Source: Treponema sp.
GTDB taxonomy: Bacteria > Spirochaetota > Spirochaetia > Treponematales > Treponemataceae
Reading direction: 5' to 3'
Assembly: GCA_016290995.1 (NCBI GenBank)
Contig: JAEEVR010000009.1
Coordinates: forward strand, 27,100-91,099
DNA: 64,000 bases
The notes under the pieces were generated by a model. That model saw only the letters and a program-made list of their open reading frames with translations, did not search any database and was not told the DNA's origin. Below, piece after piece: positions 17,412 through 25,291 of this stretch (position 1 is its first letter; every line of letters starts with the position of its first letter). The translations under genes and the position numbers were made by a program.

Positions 17412-17440
17412 TTGACAATTCCCCAAAAATGCGCTATAAT
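17412..17440 (+). promoter_or_regulatory. Fully consensus sigma-70 promoter of the leader ORF / lipoprotein unit
   Basis: TTGACA at 17412-17417, exactly 17 bases, TATAAT at 17435-17440. It is the best promoter match in the window. The -10 ends 8 bases before the GTG at 17449. Confidence 0.88.
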
Positions 17441-17448
17441 GCAACGCC

Positions 17449-17589
17449 GTGGAAGAGAGAGTTGAAATTGCGGATAAAATCCGCATCGCATCGCATCGCA
17501 TCGCATCGCTAGCGACTACTATGCCCGCATATTTTTGGCGGGCCATTTTCGTTGGCAAAAATTCAAGGACAAAAATTCCCTTCTCGTAA
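17449..17589 (+). CDS. Leader ORF carrying a pentanucleotide repeat
   Basis: An open frame of 46 codons from GTG to TAA in the leader of the lipoprotein gene. The GTG sits at the distance from the -10 (8 bases) seen for leaderless starts in this window, so it is plausibly translated without a ribosome-binding site. Five copies of GCATC occupy codons 12-20, giving alternating Ile-Ala-Ser-His-Arg residues. A change of one repeat would shift the frame. The rest includes MPAYFWRAIFVGK. A small hairpin (CGGAT-AAA-ATCCG) precedes the repeat, and GCCCGC/GCGGGC follows. It could be a regulatory leader peptide, a contingency locus, or not translated at all. Confidence 0.45.
   Translation: MEERVEIADKIRIASHRIASLATTMPAYFWRAIFVGKNSRTKIPFS
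17483..17507 (+). repeat. (GCATC)5 short tandem repeat
   Basis: Five perfect copies of GCATC, lying within the leader ORF about 35 bases after the predicted transcription start. A repeat of this type is prone to slipped-strand change. Confidence 0.9.
17522..17542 (+). promoter_or_regulatory. Hairpin in the lipoprotein leader
   Basis: GCCCGC / GCGGGC 6-bp stem with an AT-rich loop, followed by CATTTTC. It resembles a weak terminator or attenuator between the leader ORF repeat and the lipoprotein start. Confidence 0.45.
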
Positions 17590-17629
17590 CAAAGGTTTTC
17601 CGCATCATAAACATTGATAGGAGGTGTGT

Positions 17630-20548
17630 ATGAACAAAACAATTTTTTCAATTTTTTCCGCAATCGTTTTATGCTTGGCGGTCTCATGCAGCAATAGCGC
17701 TGGAGGCTCAACGCCAACGCATACCCCACAGCCTAGCGGTTACTCAATTGAAATTTCTTATATCGAAGACAGCTCAGGACAAACGCATGGAACGGTGGCC
17801 CCAAGCAAGACTAAAGGCATCGCCCAGGGCGAAAAAATTTCTCTTGCCATAACGCCTGAAAATAACTACCAATTGGACAAACTGTATTGCCAGTATTATG
17901 ACGGGAGCGATATTCCTAAAAACATTGACGTGACGGACAATTCGTTTGTCATGCCAAACAAAAACGTGTACATCGGCGCTTCTTTTAAAGAGACCATAAC
18001 ATTATACAATGTTTCGGCTTCGGAAACGCAAAACGGAAAGATTCAGTTTTCCGCAAACGGCTCCGACCCGCAGGATACATGCAAGGCCGCAAAAGGAACG
18101 ACGGTCACAATTTTTGTTTTGCCAAATGAAGGCTACGAAATTGACATGCTTGCGGCAAGCGCGGGTGGCAACAATCTGACAATTAACGGAAGCGCTTTTG
18201 CAATGCCGGAAGCGGACGTTACGGTAAGCGCGACTTTTAAGCCGGTGATAAAAACATATACAGTGGCAATTGGAACAATGACTGGCGGCTCGGTGACGGC
18301 AAGCCCTGGAACGTCTGTTGCGGCCGGAACGACAGTGACGCTTAACCCTACGGCTGACAGCGGCTATGTCCTTGATTCCCTTACGGTAAAGGACGCCTCT
18401 GGTAATGATGTTTTGACGCAGCGAAACGCTTTTGAAATGCCGCAAAGCGATGTTACCGTCAGCGCCGTTTTCAAAAAAATCTACACGATAACAATAAACA
18501 AACCGACAAACGGAAATATCGGCGTTGTAACTCCAAGGGGCAGATGGACAACAAATGACGGCGCTCAAACCGTAGAAGCCTTTGCCGGAGAAACGATTGT
18601 ATACGACGCCGTACCAGAAGACAAATACAAGCTTAAGTCTTTTGCCATTAACGGCGTTGAAGGAATTGACGCGAGCAAGCAAAAGAATTCGTTTGTCATG
18701 CCGCAAAGCGATGTGACGATAAGCGCGACATTCGAACAAAGATCTAAATATTATATTGGCACGGAATGCAATACAGGTGGAACGGTTTCTCCTGCTGAAC
18801 AATATGCTTTAGAAGGAGACGAAGTAACGGTTACGGTAACGCCAACAACAGGCGGAGCAGGCGAAAAAGACTATGCTGTTGAAAAACTTTGCCTGGAGTA
18901 CAATTGGTCTACAATCCTCATTCCTATTGACAAGGCGGGAGGACAAGTTAAGTTTACCGTGCCTGATGCCAGCACCGCTATTAAAGTAAGAGCGAAATTT
19001 GCGGAAAAAACATATTCGATTAAGCTGGCCGATAACATTACAGGCGGCTCGATAACGGGATTTAACTCAAGCGGAAATCATCTGGGCCAAAAAATTCGTC
19101 TTTTTGTAACGCCTGACGATGGATATAAGCTTTCAAATAAAAGCAATATTTCCATAACAGGCGCGAGTGTGACGCTCGACGACTTTTACTGCTTTGAGAT
19201 GCCTAAAGCGGACATTACGATTAAACCGACATTTGCTTCCAACGCGACAGGGCGCGCAATTACGATTAACCCAAGCGATAACGGTTCCGTTTCTTGCGCC
19301 AAAACGACAGGAGTTATGCCCGGTTCCACGGTTGCGCTTATGGCAACTCCTGCCAGCGGCTATAAACTTAATAGTTTTACCGTAACAAAAAACGGTTCGG
19401 AGGCAGTTGCTGTTTCCGACAATACCTTTATAATGCCAGACAGCGACGTTTCTGTAAGCGCTACATTCCTCAGCGGAAAAGAAAAAGACGTATATGTTTG
19501 GATTAAGTTGGATGGCACGTCTAAAACTATTGCAGAACGCTTGCGCAGTAACATTGCGCCTGGAACAGTCGTTACGTCTGATGGCCTTCCTGCCGGATAC
19601 GTGATTAGTTCAGTCTACGTGACAGAATATGTTACGGAGCATCCTGAACTATGGAATCAGGGTAAGGATATTCAGCTTACTTCCCGTACGGATACAGACT
19701 ATAGCTTTGTCATGCCGGACTGTAAAACGCATGTAGAAATAAATGTAAAAGCGCCCGTTAAGCCAAAGCCCGATACAATTGGCGATATTGTGCTTGAAGA
19801 CGGAACGGCTGTTGCCTATGAGAATAGGAGCAAGCTTTCAGAAACACAAAGGTGGCACTCTATTGCGGTCATTTTTTACGACGGCAAGGCGTCCACTGAT
19901 TTAGGCAACTGTGTGCTTGGCGTAGGACTGGCCGAGGGCATTGGCAATTGGTGTTACCAGACAGAAACAGCGTCTTATATAAAAATCCCTGAAATTACCG
20001 CCAACCCGATAAGATGGGGCGAGCCTGTAACGCACGCTGAGTTCGGTAAAGAAGTGCCTGTGTTTGGTTATCCTAAAAGGGAAAGAGAGGTAACATTCAC
20101 TGGAGAGACGGACGGACAAATCCGAGGAACCAACAACCTTTCTAAAGTAAGAAACTACCTGGGAAATGATTTTCATCTAGAAAAAATGAAAGCGTTCAAA
20201 TATTGCGAGGAATACAAAGACCAGGATGGAAGCCGCCTCAAATGGATTGAGGATAAACAATATCAAACCGGCTGGTATTTGCCGACGATCGCGGAGCTGA
20301 CGTATCTTTTGGAGAAGGTCGGATGGGTAAACGGATGCATTAGCGATGTTTACGGAAAGACAATAATCAGCGCGTTTGGCTCAGAGGACTATTATTGGTC
20401 TTCAAGCCAGGTTTCAGGAAATAAACTCGAAGCCTGGCTCGCAAGAAGCGAAAGCCTCGCAAGAAGCGAAAGCTCAGATCCCGATGTCTCTCTGCTTTCT
20501 TACAGCAAAGCAAACCCTAACCATATCCGGGCAATCCGCGAGTTTTAG
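17630..20548 (+). CDS. Surface lipoprotein with InlB-type B repeats and DUF1566/lectin-like C-terminus
   Basis: 972 residues. The signal peptide ends in a lipobox (LAVSC). There follow about seven to eight divergent B repeats of 70-90 residues, each with the pattern G-x-V/I at the start, a Gly-x-x-Val/Leu turn, and a terminal NSFVMPxxDVTISATF-like strand (for example NAFEMPQSDVTVSAVF, NSFVMPQSDVTISATF). From about residue 725 the protein changes to a DUF1566-type domain (GWYLPTIAELTYLL, EDYYWSSSQ, ending NHIRAIREF), a fold related to C-type lectin and FGE domains. Residues LARSES are repeated exactly twice because of an 18-base tandem duplication. Start at the ATG at 17630 with AGGAGG five bases upstream. 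It is probably an outer-surface adhesin. Strong consensus promoter and repeat-bearing leader suggest regulated or variable expression. Confidence 0.88.
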   Translation: MNKTIFSIFSAIVLCLAVSCSNSAGGSTPTHTPQPSGYSIEISYIEDSSGQTHGTVAPSKTKGIAQGEKISLAITPENNYQLDKLYCQYYDGSDIPKNIDVTDNSFVMPNKNVYIGASFKETITLYNVSASETQNGKIQFSANGSDPQDTCKAAKGTTVTIFVLPNEGYEIDMLAASAGGNNLTINGSAFAMPEADVTVSATFKPVIKTYTVAIGTMTGGSVTASPGTSVAAGTTVTLNPTADSGYVLDSLTVKDASGNDVLTQRNAFEMPQSDVTVSAVFKKIYTITINKPTNGNIGVVTPRGRWTTNDGAQTVEAFAGETIVYDAVPEDKYKLKSFAINGVEGIDASKQKNSFVMPQSDVTISATFEQRSKYYIGTECNTGGTVSPAEQYALEGDEVTVTVTPTTGGAGEKDYAVEKLCLEYNWSTILIPIDKAGGQVKFTVPDASTAIKVRAKFAEKTYSIKLADNITGGSITGFNSSGNHLGQKIRLFVTPDDGYKLSNKSNISITGASVTLDDFYCFEMPKADITIKPTFASNATGRAITINPSDNGSVSCAKTTGVMPGSTVALMATPASGYKLNSFTVTKNGSEAVAVSDNTFIMPDSDVSVSATFLSGKEKDVYVWIKLDGTSKTIAERLRSNIAPGTVVTSDGLPAGYVISSVYVTEYVTEHPELWNQGKDIQLTSRTDTDYSFVMPDCKTHVEINVKAPVKPKPDTIGDIVLEDGTAVAYENRSKLSETQRWHSIAVIFYDGKASTDLGNCVLGVGLAEGIGNWCYQTETASYIKIPEITANPIRWGEPVTHAEFGKEVPVFGYPKREREVTFTGETDGQIRGTNNLSKVRNYLGNDFHLEKMKAFKYCEEYKDQDGSRLKWIEDKQYQTGWYLPTIAELTYLLEKVGWVNGCISDVYGKTIISAFGSEDYYWSSSQVSGNKLEAWLARSESLARSESSDPDVSLLSYSKANPNHIRAIREF
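20438..20473 (+). repeat. Perfect 18-bp tandem duplication
   Basis: CTCGCAAGAAGCGAAAGC occurs twice back to back in the lectin-like end of the lipoprotein gene. It keeps the frame and adds six residues (LARSES). Confidence 0.95.
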
Positions 20549-20587
20549 TAGTTTTTCTGCAAGGAACGAGAAGGCAATGCCTAAAAG

Positions 20588-20610
20588 ATTGCCGCGTCGC
20601 GCGCGGCAAT
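20588..20610 (+). repeat. GC-rich palindrome downstream of the lipoprotein gene
   Basis: Perfect 9-bp arms ATTGCCGCG / CGCGGCAAT around TCGCG, 40 bases after the stop codon. No T-run follows, so it is not the terminator. It may be a REP-like element or a cruciform of the kind found beside the variable region of diversity-generating retroelement targets. Confidence 0.75.
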
Positions 20611-20613
20611 GAC

Positions 20614-20649
20614 AACGGCTTCCCCTATTTCGGGGAGGCCGTTTTTTTT
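20614..20649 (+). terminator. Rho-independent terminator
   Basis: 12-bp stem AACGGCTTCCCC / GGGGAGGCCGTT (one G-U pair), 6-base loop, then eight T. Ends the lipoprotein transcript just before the sulP promoter. Confidence 0.93.
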
Positions 20650-20656
20650 GCGCGTG

Positions 20657-20685
20657 TTGTCTTTTTTCTGTCTTTGCGGTAGAAT
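20657..20685 (+). promoter_or_regulatory. Leaderless-type promoter of sulP
   Basis: TTGTCT, 17-base spacer, TAGAAT; the -10 ends 9 bases before the ATG at 20695 with no Shine-Dalgarno sequence. Confidence 0.6.
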
Positions 20686-20694
20686 GCGCTCACT

Positions 20695-22374
20695 ATGTTA
20701 AAACCAGAGCTTTTTTCTAGCCTTAAAAATTATTCAGCAAAAACATTCGCCTCCGACGCGCTCGCTGGCGTTATCGTCGGAATCGTGGCCTTGCCCTTGG
20801 CCATCGCCTTTGCAATTGCGAGCGGCGTTCCTCCTGAGGCCGGCTTGTTCACAGCGATTGTGGCGGGCTTTTTTATCTCCGCTTTTGGCGGAAGCAAGGT
20901 GCAGATTGGCGGACCGACTGGCGCCTTTGCGGTAATCGTTTACGGAGTCGTCGCGCAGTTTGGCGTTGAGGGCCTTGCGACGGCGACGATCATGGCCGGC
21001 GTCCTTTTGATATTGCTGGGCGCCTTTAAAATGGGCGGCCTTGTAAAATTTATTCCATATACAATCGTAACAGGTTTTACCGCCGGCATCGCGGTCACCA
21101 TTTTTGCCGGACAAATCGGAGACTTTTTGGGCCTGACAATCACGGCCTTTCCCAAAGGCTTTGACAAAATGCCCGGCGACTTTGTTGGAAAGATTGAGAC
21201 ATACTGCCTTAACATCGGCCAAGTCAATTGGTTCTCGTTCGCGCTCGCCGCGGTCAGCTTGGCGCTGATTTTTTTGTGGCCGCGCGTCACAAAAAGAATT
21301 CCAGGCTCGCTTATCGTAATCATTTTGGCAACGCTCGCTTCTGTCATCGCGCGCGAAAAGTTCGGCCTCATCACCGACACAATCGGAAGCCGCTACGGTT
21401 CAATACCCTCGTCGCTTCCGCTTCCTAAATTGCCTGACTTGCGCCTTTCTTCAATACGCGCGCTTTTCCCGACAGCGGTTTCCATCGCCGTTCTCGCGGC
21501 CATCGAATCGCTTTTGAGCGCGGTTGTCGCTGACGGCATGATCGGAAGCAAGCATGATTCCAACATGGAATTGATCGGGCAGGGAATCGCCAACATCGCA
21601 AGCCCCCTCTTTGGAGGAATCCCCGCGACAGGCGCCATCGCGCGCACTGCCACCAACATCAAGAACGGAGCCAAGACTCCCGTTGCCGGAATCATCCACG
21701 CGCTGACGCTCTTGTTGATTTTGATTTTCTTGGGAAGGTTCGCGGTCTACATTCCGATGGCGGCCTTGAGCGCGGTCTTGATAAACGTCGCCTGGAATAT
21801 GGCGGGCTTTGGAAGCATACGCGCCTTGGTCAAAGGCCAAAAGAGCGACTCCTTTGTTTTTGCAGCTACGTTCTTAATCACGGTCTTCATCGACCTTACC
21901 GTGGCGATCGAGGTCGGACTTGGATTGGCCGCCTTCTTCTTTATCAAAAAAATGTGCGACCTTTCAAACGTTCAGGCCAAGCGCGAAAACTTGACCGAAG
22001 GCATAAGCGGCTCGTCAGAAAACCAAGAGACCTTGGACATTCCCAAGGGCGCGATGGTTTACGAAATCGACGGCCCGCTCTTTTTTGGCACCGTACGAAA
22101 ATTTGACATCGCCGTCGAAAAGGCCGAAGTCAGCTACAAGGTTTTGGTCTTGCGCATGAGGAACACGATTTACTTGGACGCCGGCGGAATCCGCGCCCTG
22201 GAGCAAGCCAAGCAAGCCTGCGACCGCCGCGGCGTCACGATTGTCCTTTCGGGCATCCACACCCAGCCCTACATGCTCTGCGAAAAAACCGGAATGCTGG
22301 ACAAGCTTGGAAAGGAAAACGTTTGCGCGAACATTGATTTGGCGCTGGCGCGGGCTAGGGAACTTTTAAAGTGA
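20695..22374 (+). CDS. SulP-family anion transporter with STAS domain
   Basis: 559-residue inner-membrane protein. The N-terminal 420 residues contain the SLC26/SulP core with 12-14 membrane segments (ASDALAGVIVGIVALPLAIA, SGVPPEAGLFTAIVAGFF, GGPTGAFAVIV). The C-terminal STAS domain follows (VYEIDGPLFFGTVRKF through VLRMRNTIYLDAGGIRAL and VTIVLSGIH). Family members carry sulfate, bicarbonate, dicarboxylates or other anions, often with sodium or protons; the substrate cannot be read from sequence. The STAS domain keeps the typical loop with Asp before Ala-Gly-Gly. Transcribed from its own promoter and translationally coupled (GTGA overlap) to the kinase-like gene that follows. Confidence 0.93.
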   Translation: MLKPELFSSLKNYSAKTFASDALAGVIVGIVALPLAIAFAIASGVPPEAGLFTAIVAGFFISAFGGSKVQIGGPTGAFAVIVYGVVAQFGVEGLATATIMAGVLLILLGAFKMGGLVKFIPYTIVTGFTAGIAVTIFAGQIGDFLGLTITAFPKGFDKMPGDFVGKIETYCLNIGQVNWFSFALAAVSLALIFLWPRVTKRIPGSLIVIILATLASVIAREKFGLITDTIGSRYGSIPSSLPLPKLPDLRLSSIRALFPTAVSIAVLAAIESLLSAVVADGMIGSKHDSNMELIGQGIANIASPLFGGIPATGAIARTATNIKNGAKTPVAGIIHALTLLLILIFLGRFAVYIPMAALSAVLINVAWNMAGFGSIRALVKGQKSDSFVFAATFLITVFIDLTVAIEVGLGLAAFFFIKKMCDLSNVQAKRENLTEGISGSSENQETLDIPKGAMVYEIDGPLFFGTVRKFDIAVEKAEVSYKVLVLRMRNTIYLDAGGIRALEQAKQACDRRGVTIVLSGIHTQPYMLCEKTGMLDKLGKENVCANIDLALARARELLK

Positions 22375-23081
22375 ATTTTGACGGCAGTCAAAAACTGATA
22401 GGAAAAGGCGCCCAAGCGGAAGTCTTTTTGTATCAGGGATTCGCTTACAAAGTTTACAAAGCCTCGTATCCCGCTGAATGGATCGCTTTTGAAAAGCGCC
22501 AGCAGCGGGCTGTTAACGCGGCCGGCCTTTGCCCGGTAAAGTATTACGACACCGACGATCCCCACATAATCAAAATGGATTTGGTCAAAGGCGGCCAGTT
22601 GGAAAAGTCCGTTCTAAAAAATCCTGAACAGGGCTTCGCTCTCCTTGCGCGAGCCTTTCGCTTTGTTCACGCAGCTAACGCCGAGGGAACGGACATTCCG
22701 CCGCTAATTGACACCGCTTCCCTTGCGCTCACCGACAAAGAAAAGCTGGAAGCTCTTCCGACAATCGAGCGCCTTTGCAAAAAATACAAAAGCGTCGTCT
22801 GCCATTTGGACATGCACTTTTTGAACGTCATGATTCCTGACGGCGCCGACCTTGTCGCCGACAAAATCGATTTTACAATCATCGACTGGATGAACGCGCG
22901 CCTCGCCCCGCCTGTTTTTGACTACGCCCGCACCTACGTTATTTTTGAAGAGTTTGCAAAAGAGGCCGTGGACTTTTACAAAGCCTCTGTCTGGCCTGAC
23001 ATTGAGGCTCTTGGAATTTCTGAAGACGATTTTTTTGCCGCAGTGAAGGTTTGCGCGATCTTGCGGAATCACGAAAAATAG
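22371..23081 (+). CDS. Small protein-kinase-fold (APH/Bud32-like) phosphotransferase
   Basis: 236 residues starting at a GTG that overlaps the sulP stop. It has a minimal eukaryotic-like kinase fold: glycine-rich loop IGKGAQAEVFLYQGFAYKVYK (kinase Lys in VYK), catalytic loop VCHLDMHFLNVMI (HxDxxxxN, the His-Asp as in APH and Bud32 enzymes), and the metal-binding site IIDWMNA in place of DFG. Short and lacking a large C-lobe, so it may phosphorylate a small molecule or a protein. The coupling to an anion transporter suggests a regulatory or substrate-modifying role, which is inference. The C-terminus overlaps the convergent gluQ gene by 13 bases. Confidence 0.78.
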   Translation: MNFDGSQKLIGKGAQAEVFLYQGFAYKVYKASYPAEWIAFEKRQQRAVNAAGLCPVKYYDTDDPHIIKMDLVKGGQLEKSVLKNPEQGFALLARAFRFVHAANAEGTDIPPLIDTASLALTDKEKLEALPTIERLCKKYKSVVCHLDMHFLNVMIPDGADLVADKIDFTIIDWMNARLAPPVFDYARTYVIFEEFAKEAVDFYKASVWPDIEALGISEDDFFAAVKVCAILRNHEK

Positions 23082-23992
23082 ATTTTTCCTTCCCCCACAA
23101 CAATATCCTCCTGCGGCAACTTATTCCAGGCAAATATTGCCGCCGCCTCTTGCAAATCCATCGGCTTGCAGGACGGGGACATGCCGCACAAAAACATCAG
23201 CTTTCCGATGATTTCTTGGGGCGCAAAGCGCGTTCGCAAATAGCCTATGTCCAAGTCCTTGTCGCGCTTGGAAAGGCGGCGGCCTTCTTTGTCAACCAAT
23301 AGCGGAAAGTGCAGGAACTGCGGTTTTTGCAAGCCCAGCGCGTCGTACAAAAACAATTGCTGGTGGGTTGAGGCAAGCAGGTCCCGGCCGCGCGCGACTT
23401 GCGTCACGCCCATAAGCGCGTCGTCAACGGTCACCGCAAGCTGGTATGAAAAATTTCCATCGGCGCGGCGCAGAATAAAGTCGCCTGCGTCGCGCGCGAG
23501 CTTGCATTTTTGCGGGCCGTAATGGCCGTCAACAAAAATCGATTCGCGGTCGGGGAGTCGGATTCTTTTTGCGGGTTCGCGTTCCTTTAAAAGCCGCTCG
23601 CGGTCTGCGGGCGAAAGGTTGCGGCAAGTTCCTGCGTAGATTGGAGTTCCGTCGTTTGCGTGCGGAGCGGAGGAGGCCAGCAAGTCCGCGCGCCGGCAAA
23701 AGCAGTCGTAGACAAGGCCGCGCTCTTCCAGCGCGCTAAAATATTTTTGGTAAATCTCGTCGCGTTCGGATTGGAAGACAGGGCCTTCGTCCCATTCCAA
23801 GCCCAGCCACAAAAGGTCGTCCATCAGTTGGTCGGCGTACTCGCGCTTGCAGCGCTGGCGGTCAAGGTCTTCGATTCGCAAAAGCCATTGGCCGCCGTCT
23901 TTTTTTACGGACAGCCAAGAGATGAGCGCGGCGTAAATGTTTCCCAAGTGCATTCTTCCGCTGGGCGACGGAGCGAACCTTCCTTTTGTCAT
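23069..23992 (-). CDS. gluQ: Glutamyl-Q tRNA(Asp) synthetase
   Basis: Truncated glutamyl-tRNA synthetase paralogue that attaches glutamate to the queuosine base at position 34 of tRNA(Asp), without needing tRNA for activation. The N-terminal catalytic core begins GRFAPSPSGRMHLGN (class I HIGH-type motif), followed by IEDLDRQRCKREYAD and a zinc site (CFCRR ... YAGTCR). The KMSKS-like loop is GRRLSKRDKD. At 307 residues it lacks the anticodon-binding domain of GluRS, as expected for GluQ-RS. The stretch after the start (MTKGRFAPS) fits the family. Implies queuosine-modified tRNA in this organism. Convergent with the kinase-like gene, overlapping by 13 bases. Confidence 0.93.
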   Translation of the reverse strand: MTKGRFAPSPSGRMHLGNIYAALISWLSVKKDGGQWLLRIEDLDRQRCKREYADQLMDDLLWLGLEWDEGPVFQSERDEIYQKYFSALEERGLVYDCFCRRADLLASSAPHANDGTPIYAGTCRNLSPADRERLLKEREPAKRIRLPDRESIFVDGHYGPQKCKLARDAGDFILRRADGNFSYQLAVTVDDALMGVTQVARGRDLLASTHQQLFLYDALGLQKPQFLHFPLLVDKEGRRLSKRDKDLDIGYLRTRFAPQEIIGKLMFLCGMSPSCKPMDLQEAAAIFAWNKLPQEDIVVGEGKIYFS

Positions 23993-24058
23993 GCGCTTAG
24001 TCTAGCGCTTTTCGCCGCCTGAGTTAAGGTCAGTAAAGCCTTTCTGTTCTGATTAACC

Positions 24059-24502
24059 CTAAAACATAACCAACGGAATCTCTAGTGTCAACGCTTCCGT
24101 TCCGGCGGGAATGGCGACCTTGTGCTTTTTGAAATTTCCGGGCGGGCCTTTGCCGTCGTAGTTTGAAAAGCCGAAGGGCTCTTTGGGGATTCCCATAAAG
24201 CCCGCGTTGAGGTCGCCGTCGCTGTTGGTGTCGTGAAAAACGCAAAAGGCGCATTCGCCGGGCTCAAGGCTTAGTTCTATCGTTACGGACGGAACGCTTG
24301 CAGGGATGCGGACGGTTTGGACGGGCTTTTTTTTCTTAAAGCTTTCTTCGCTGTCGTGCGCGCTAAGGATGATTGTTCCGCTTGCTGTCCTTATGTTTGT
24401 TATCGTGATTTGGACGGAACGTTTTTGCGCCTGCAACCCCGGCGCGGCTAGGCAAAGCGCGCAGGCCAATAAAAGCGCCGCCATTGTGGCAAGTCTTTTC
24501 AT
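24059..24502 (-). CDS. Secreted DUF2141 domain protein
   Basis: 147 residues. N-terminal signal peptide (MKRLATMAALLLACALCLA) with cleavage near LQA; it is not a lipoprotein. The mature part is one DUF2141 domain: SVQITITNIRTASGTIILSA, then the conserved FCVFHDTNSDGDLNAGFMGIP and EPFGFSNYDGKG-like segments. It is an envelope beta-sandwich of unknown role. The start was placed at the ATG overlapping the stop of the upstream EFR1 gene (ATGA); a longer frame runs 14 codons into that gene. It is the last gene of the tetR operon. The iron-sulfur and DUF2141 genes are presumably induced together. Confidence 0.85.
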   Translation of the reverse strand: MKRLATMAALLLACALCLAAPGLQAQKRSVQITITNIRTASGTIILSAHDSEESFKKKKPVQTVRIPASVPSVTIELSLEPGECAFCVFHDTNSDGDLNAGFMGIPKEPFGFSNYDGKGPPGNFKKHKVAIPAGTEALTLEIPLVMF

Positions 24503-25281
24503 CGCGCTTCCTTCATAGCTTTTTCGTAAATGTCGTACCTGCACTGTTCCAGGACGCGCTTACCGATAAGGGTGATGGCGCGCGCGGGGCAGTGGTTTAC
24601 GCAACGATAGCAAAGAGTGCAAGAGCCGGGCGCAAAGACGGCCTTGCCGTTTTGCATTGCGATTGACTTTGTGGGGCAGCCCGCAGCGCAGACTCCGCAG
24701 CCGGAGCACTTGCTTGCGTCAATCTTAAGCTTTGAACGTAAGGCTTTTACCGTCGGGATGAACCACAAGCGCTGGCCAAAAAGGCCGGCAAGATGGTTCC
24801 AAAAATAAAGGCCGTCTTTGGGATATCGACCGTTTTTGCTGGACTCAACCGCGCGCGCGATTTTTTGTTCGGTTTGCTTTATGGTCGCAAGGTTTTTCGC
24901 CATCGGTTTTTTGAGCATCGGAACGTCGCCGATCGCGTCGGGCATTCTTAGGTGCAGGCCCCCAAGAATTTTGGCGCCTTGTTTTTTTAAGAGCCTTGCT
25001 CCGACTCCCGCTCCGTCGCCGCTAAAAAGTCCCATCGTCACGATGACAAAAATTTTTTTGCCTTTGAACAAGGCTCCGTTTTGCGCGACAAAGTCTTTTA
25101 CGATTTTTGGAACGTCGCTGTAATGGGTGGGGTAGGCTAACGCTAGTTCTGCCGCCGCCGTTATGGTCTGTGAAGCCTCTTGGCAGCTTTCGATTGAGAC
25201 GGCCTTTCCGCCTGTCGCGCCGGCGAATAGTTCCGCGCAGCGCCTTGTGTTTCCGCTTCCGCTAAAATAAATTACGTTCAT
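24499..25281 (-). CDS. EFR1-family flavodoxin/ferredoxin fusion protein
   Basis: 260 residues. The N-terminal flavodoxin-like domain (MNVIYFSGSGNTRRCAEL, with the FMN phosphate loop SGSGNT) is followed by a linker and a bacterial ferredoxin domain with two complete 4Fe-4S motifs, CSGCGVCAAGCPTKS and CTLCYRCVNHCPARA. It probably transfers electrons in the cytoplasm to an unknown partner. The gene lies between a TetR regulator (10 bases upstream) and a DUF2141 gene, all on the minus strand, so the operon is likely repressed by TetR. Confidence 0.9.
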   Translation of the reverse strand: MNVIYFSGSGNTRRCAELFAGATGGKAVSIESCQEASQTITAAAELALAYPTHYSDVPKIVKDFVAQNGALFKGKKIFVIVTMGLFSGDGAGVGARLLKKQGAKILGGLHLRMPDAIGDVPMLKKPMAKNLATIKQTEQKIARAVESSKNGRYPKDGLYFWNHLAGLFGQRLWFIPTVKALRSKLKIDASKCSGCGVCAAGCPTKSIAMQNGKAVFAPGSCTLCYRCVNHCPARAITLIGKRVLEQCRYDIYEKAMKEAR

Positions 25282-25291
25282 TTATGGTCTC

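Noticed and set aside
17249..17729. Minus-strand open frames across the GCATC repeat with Cys-Asp-Ala-Met-Arg repeats
   Set aside because: They arise because the 5-base repeat has no stop codon in some frames; no promoter or ribosome-binding site was seen in that direction.
17630..20548. Firm call of a diversity-generating retroelement
   Set aside because: No reverse transcriptase, template repeat or Avd gene in the window; only the fold and a palindrome hint at it, so it is reported as a hypothesis.
24011..24058. Small RNA or gene between gluQ and the DUF2141 gene
   Set aside because: Only ~60 bases with no hairpin-plus-T-run or promoter; nothing supportable.
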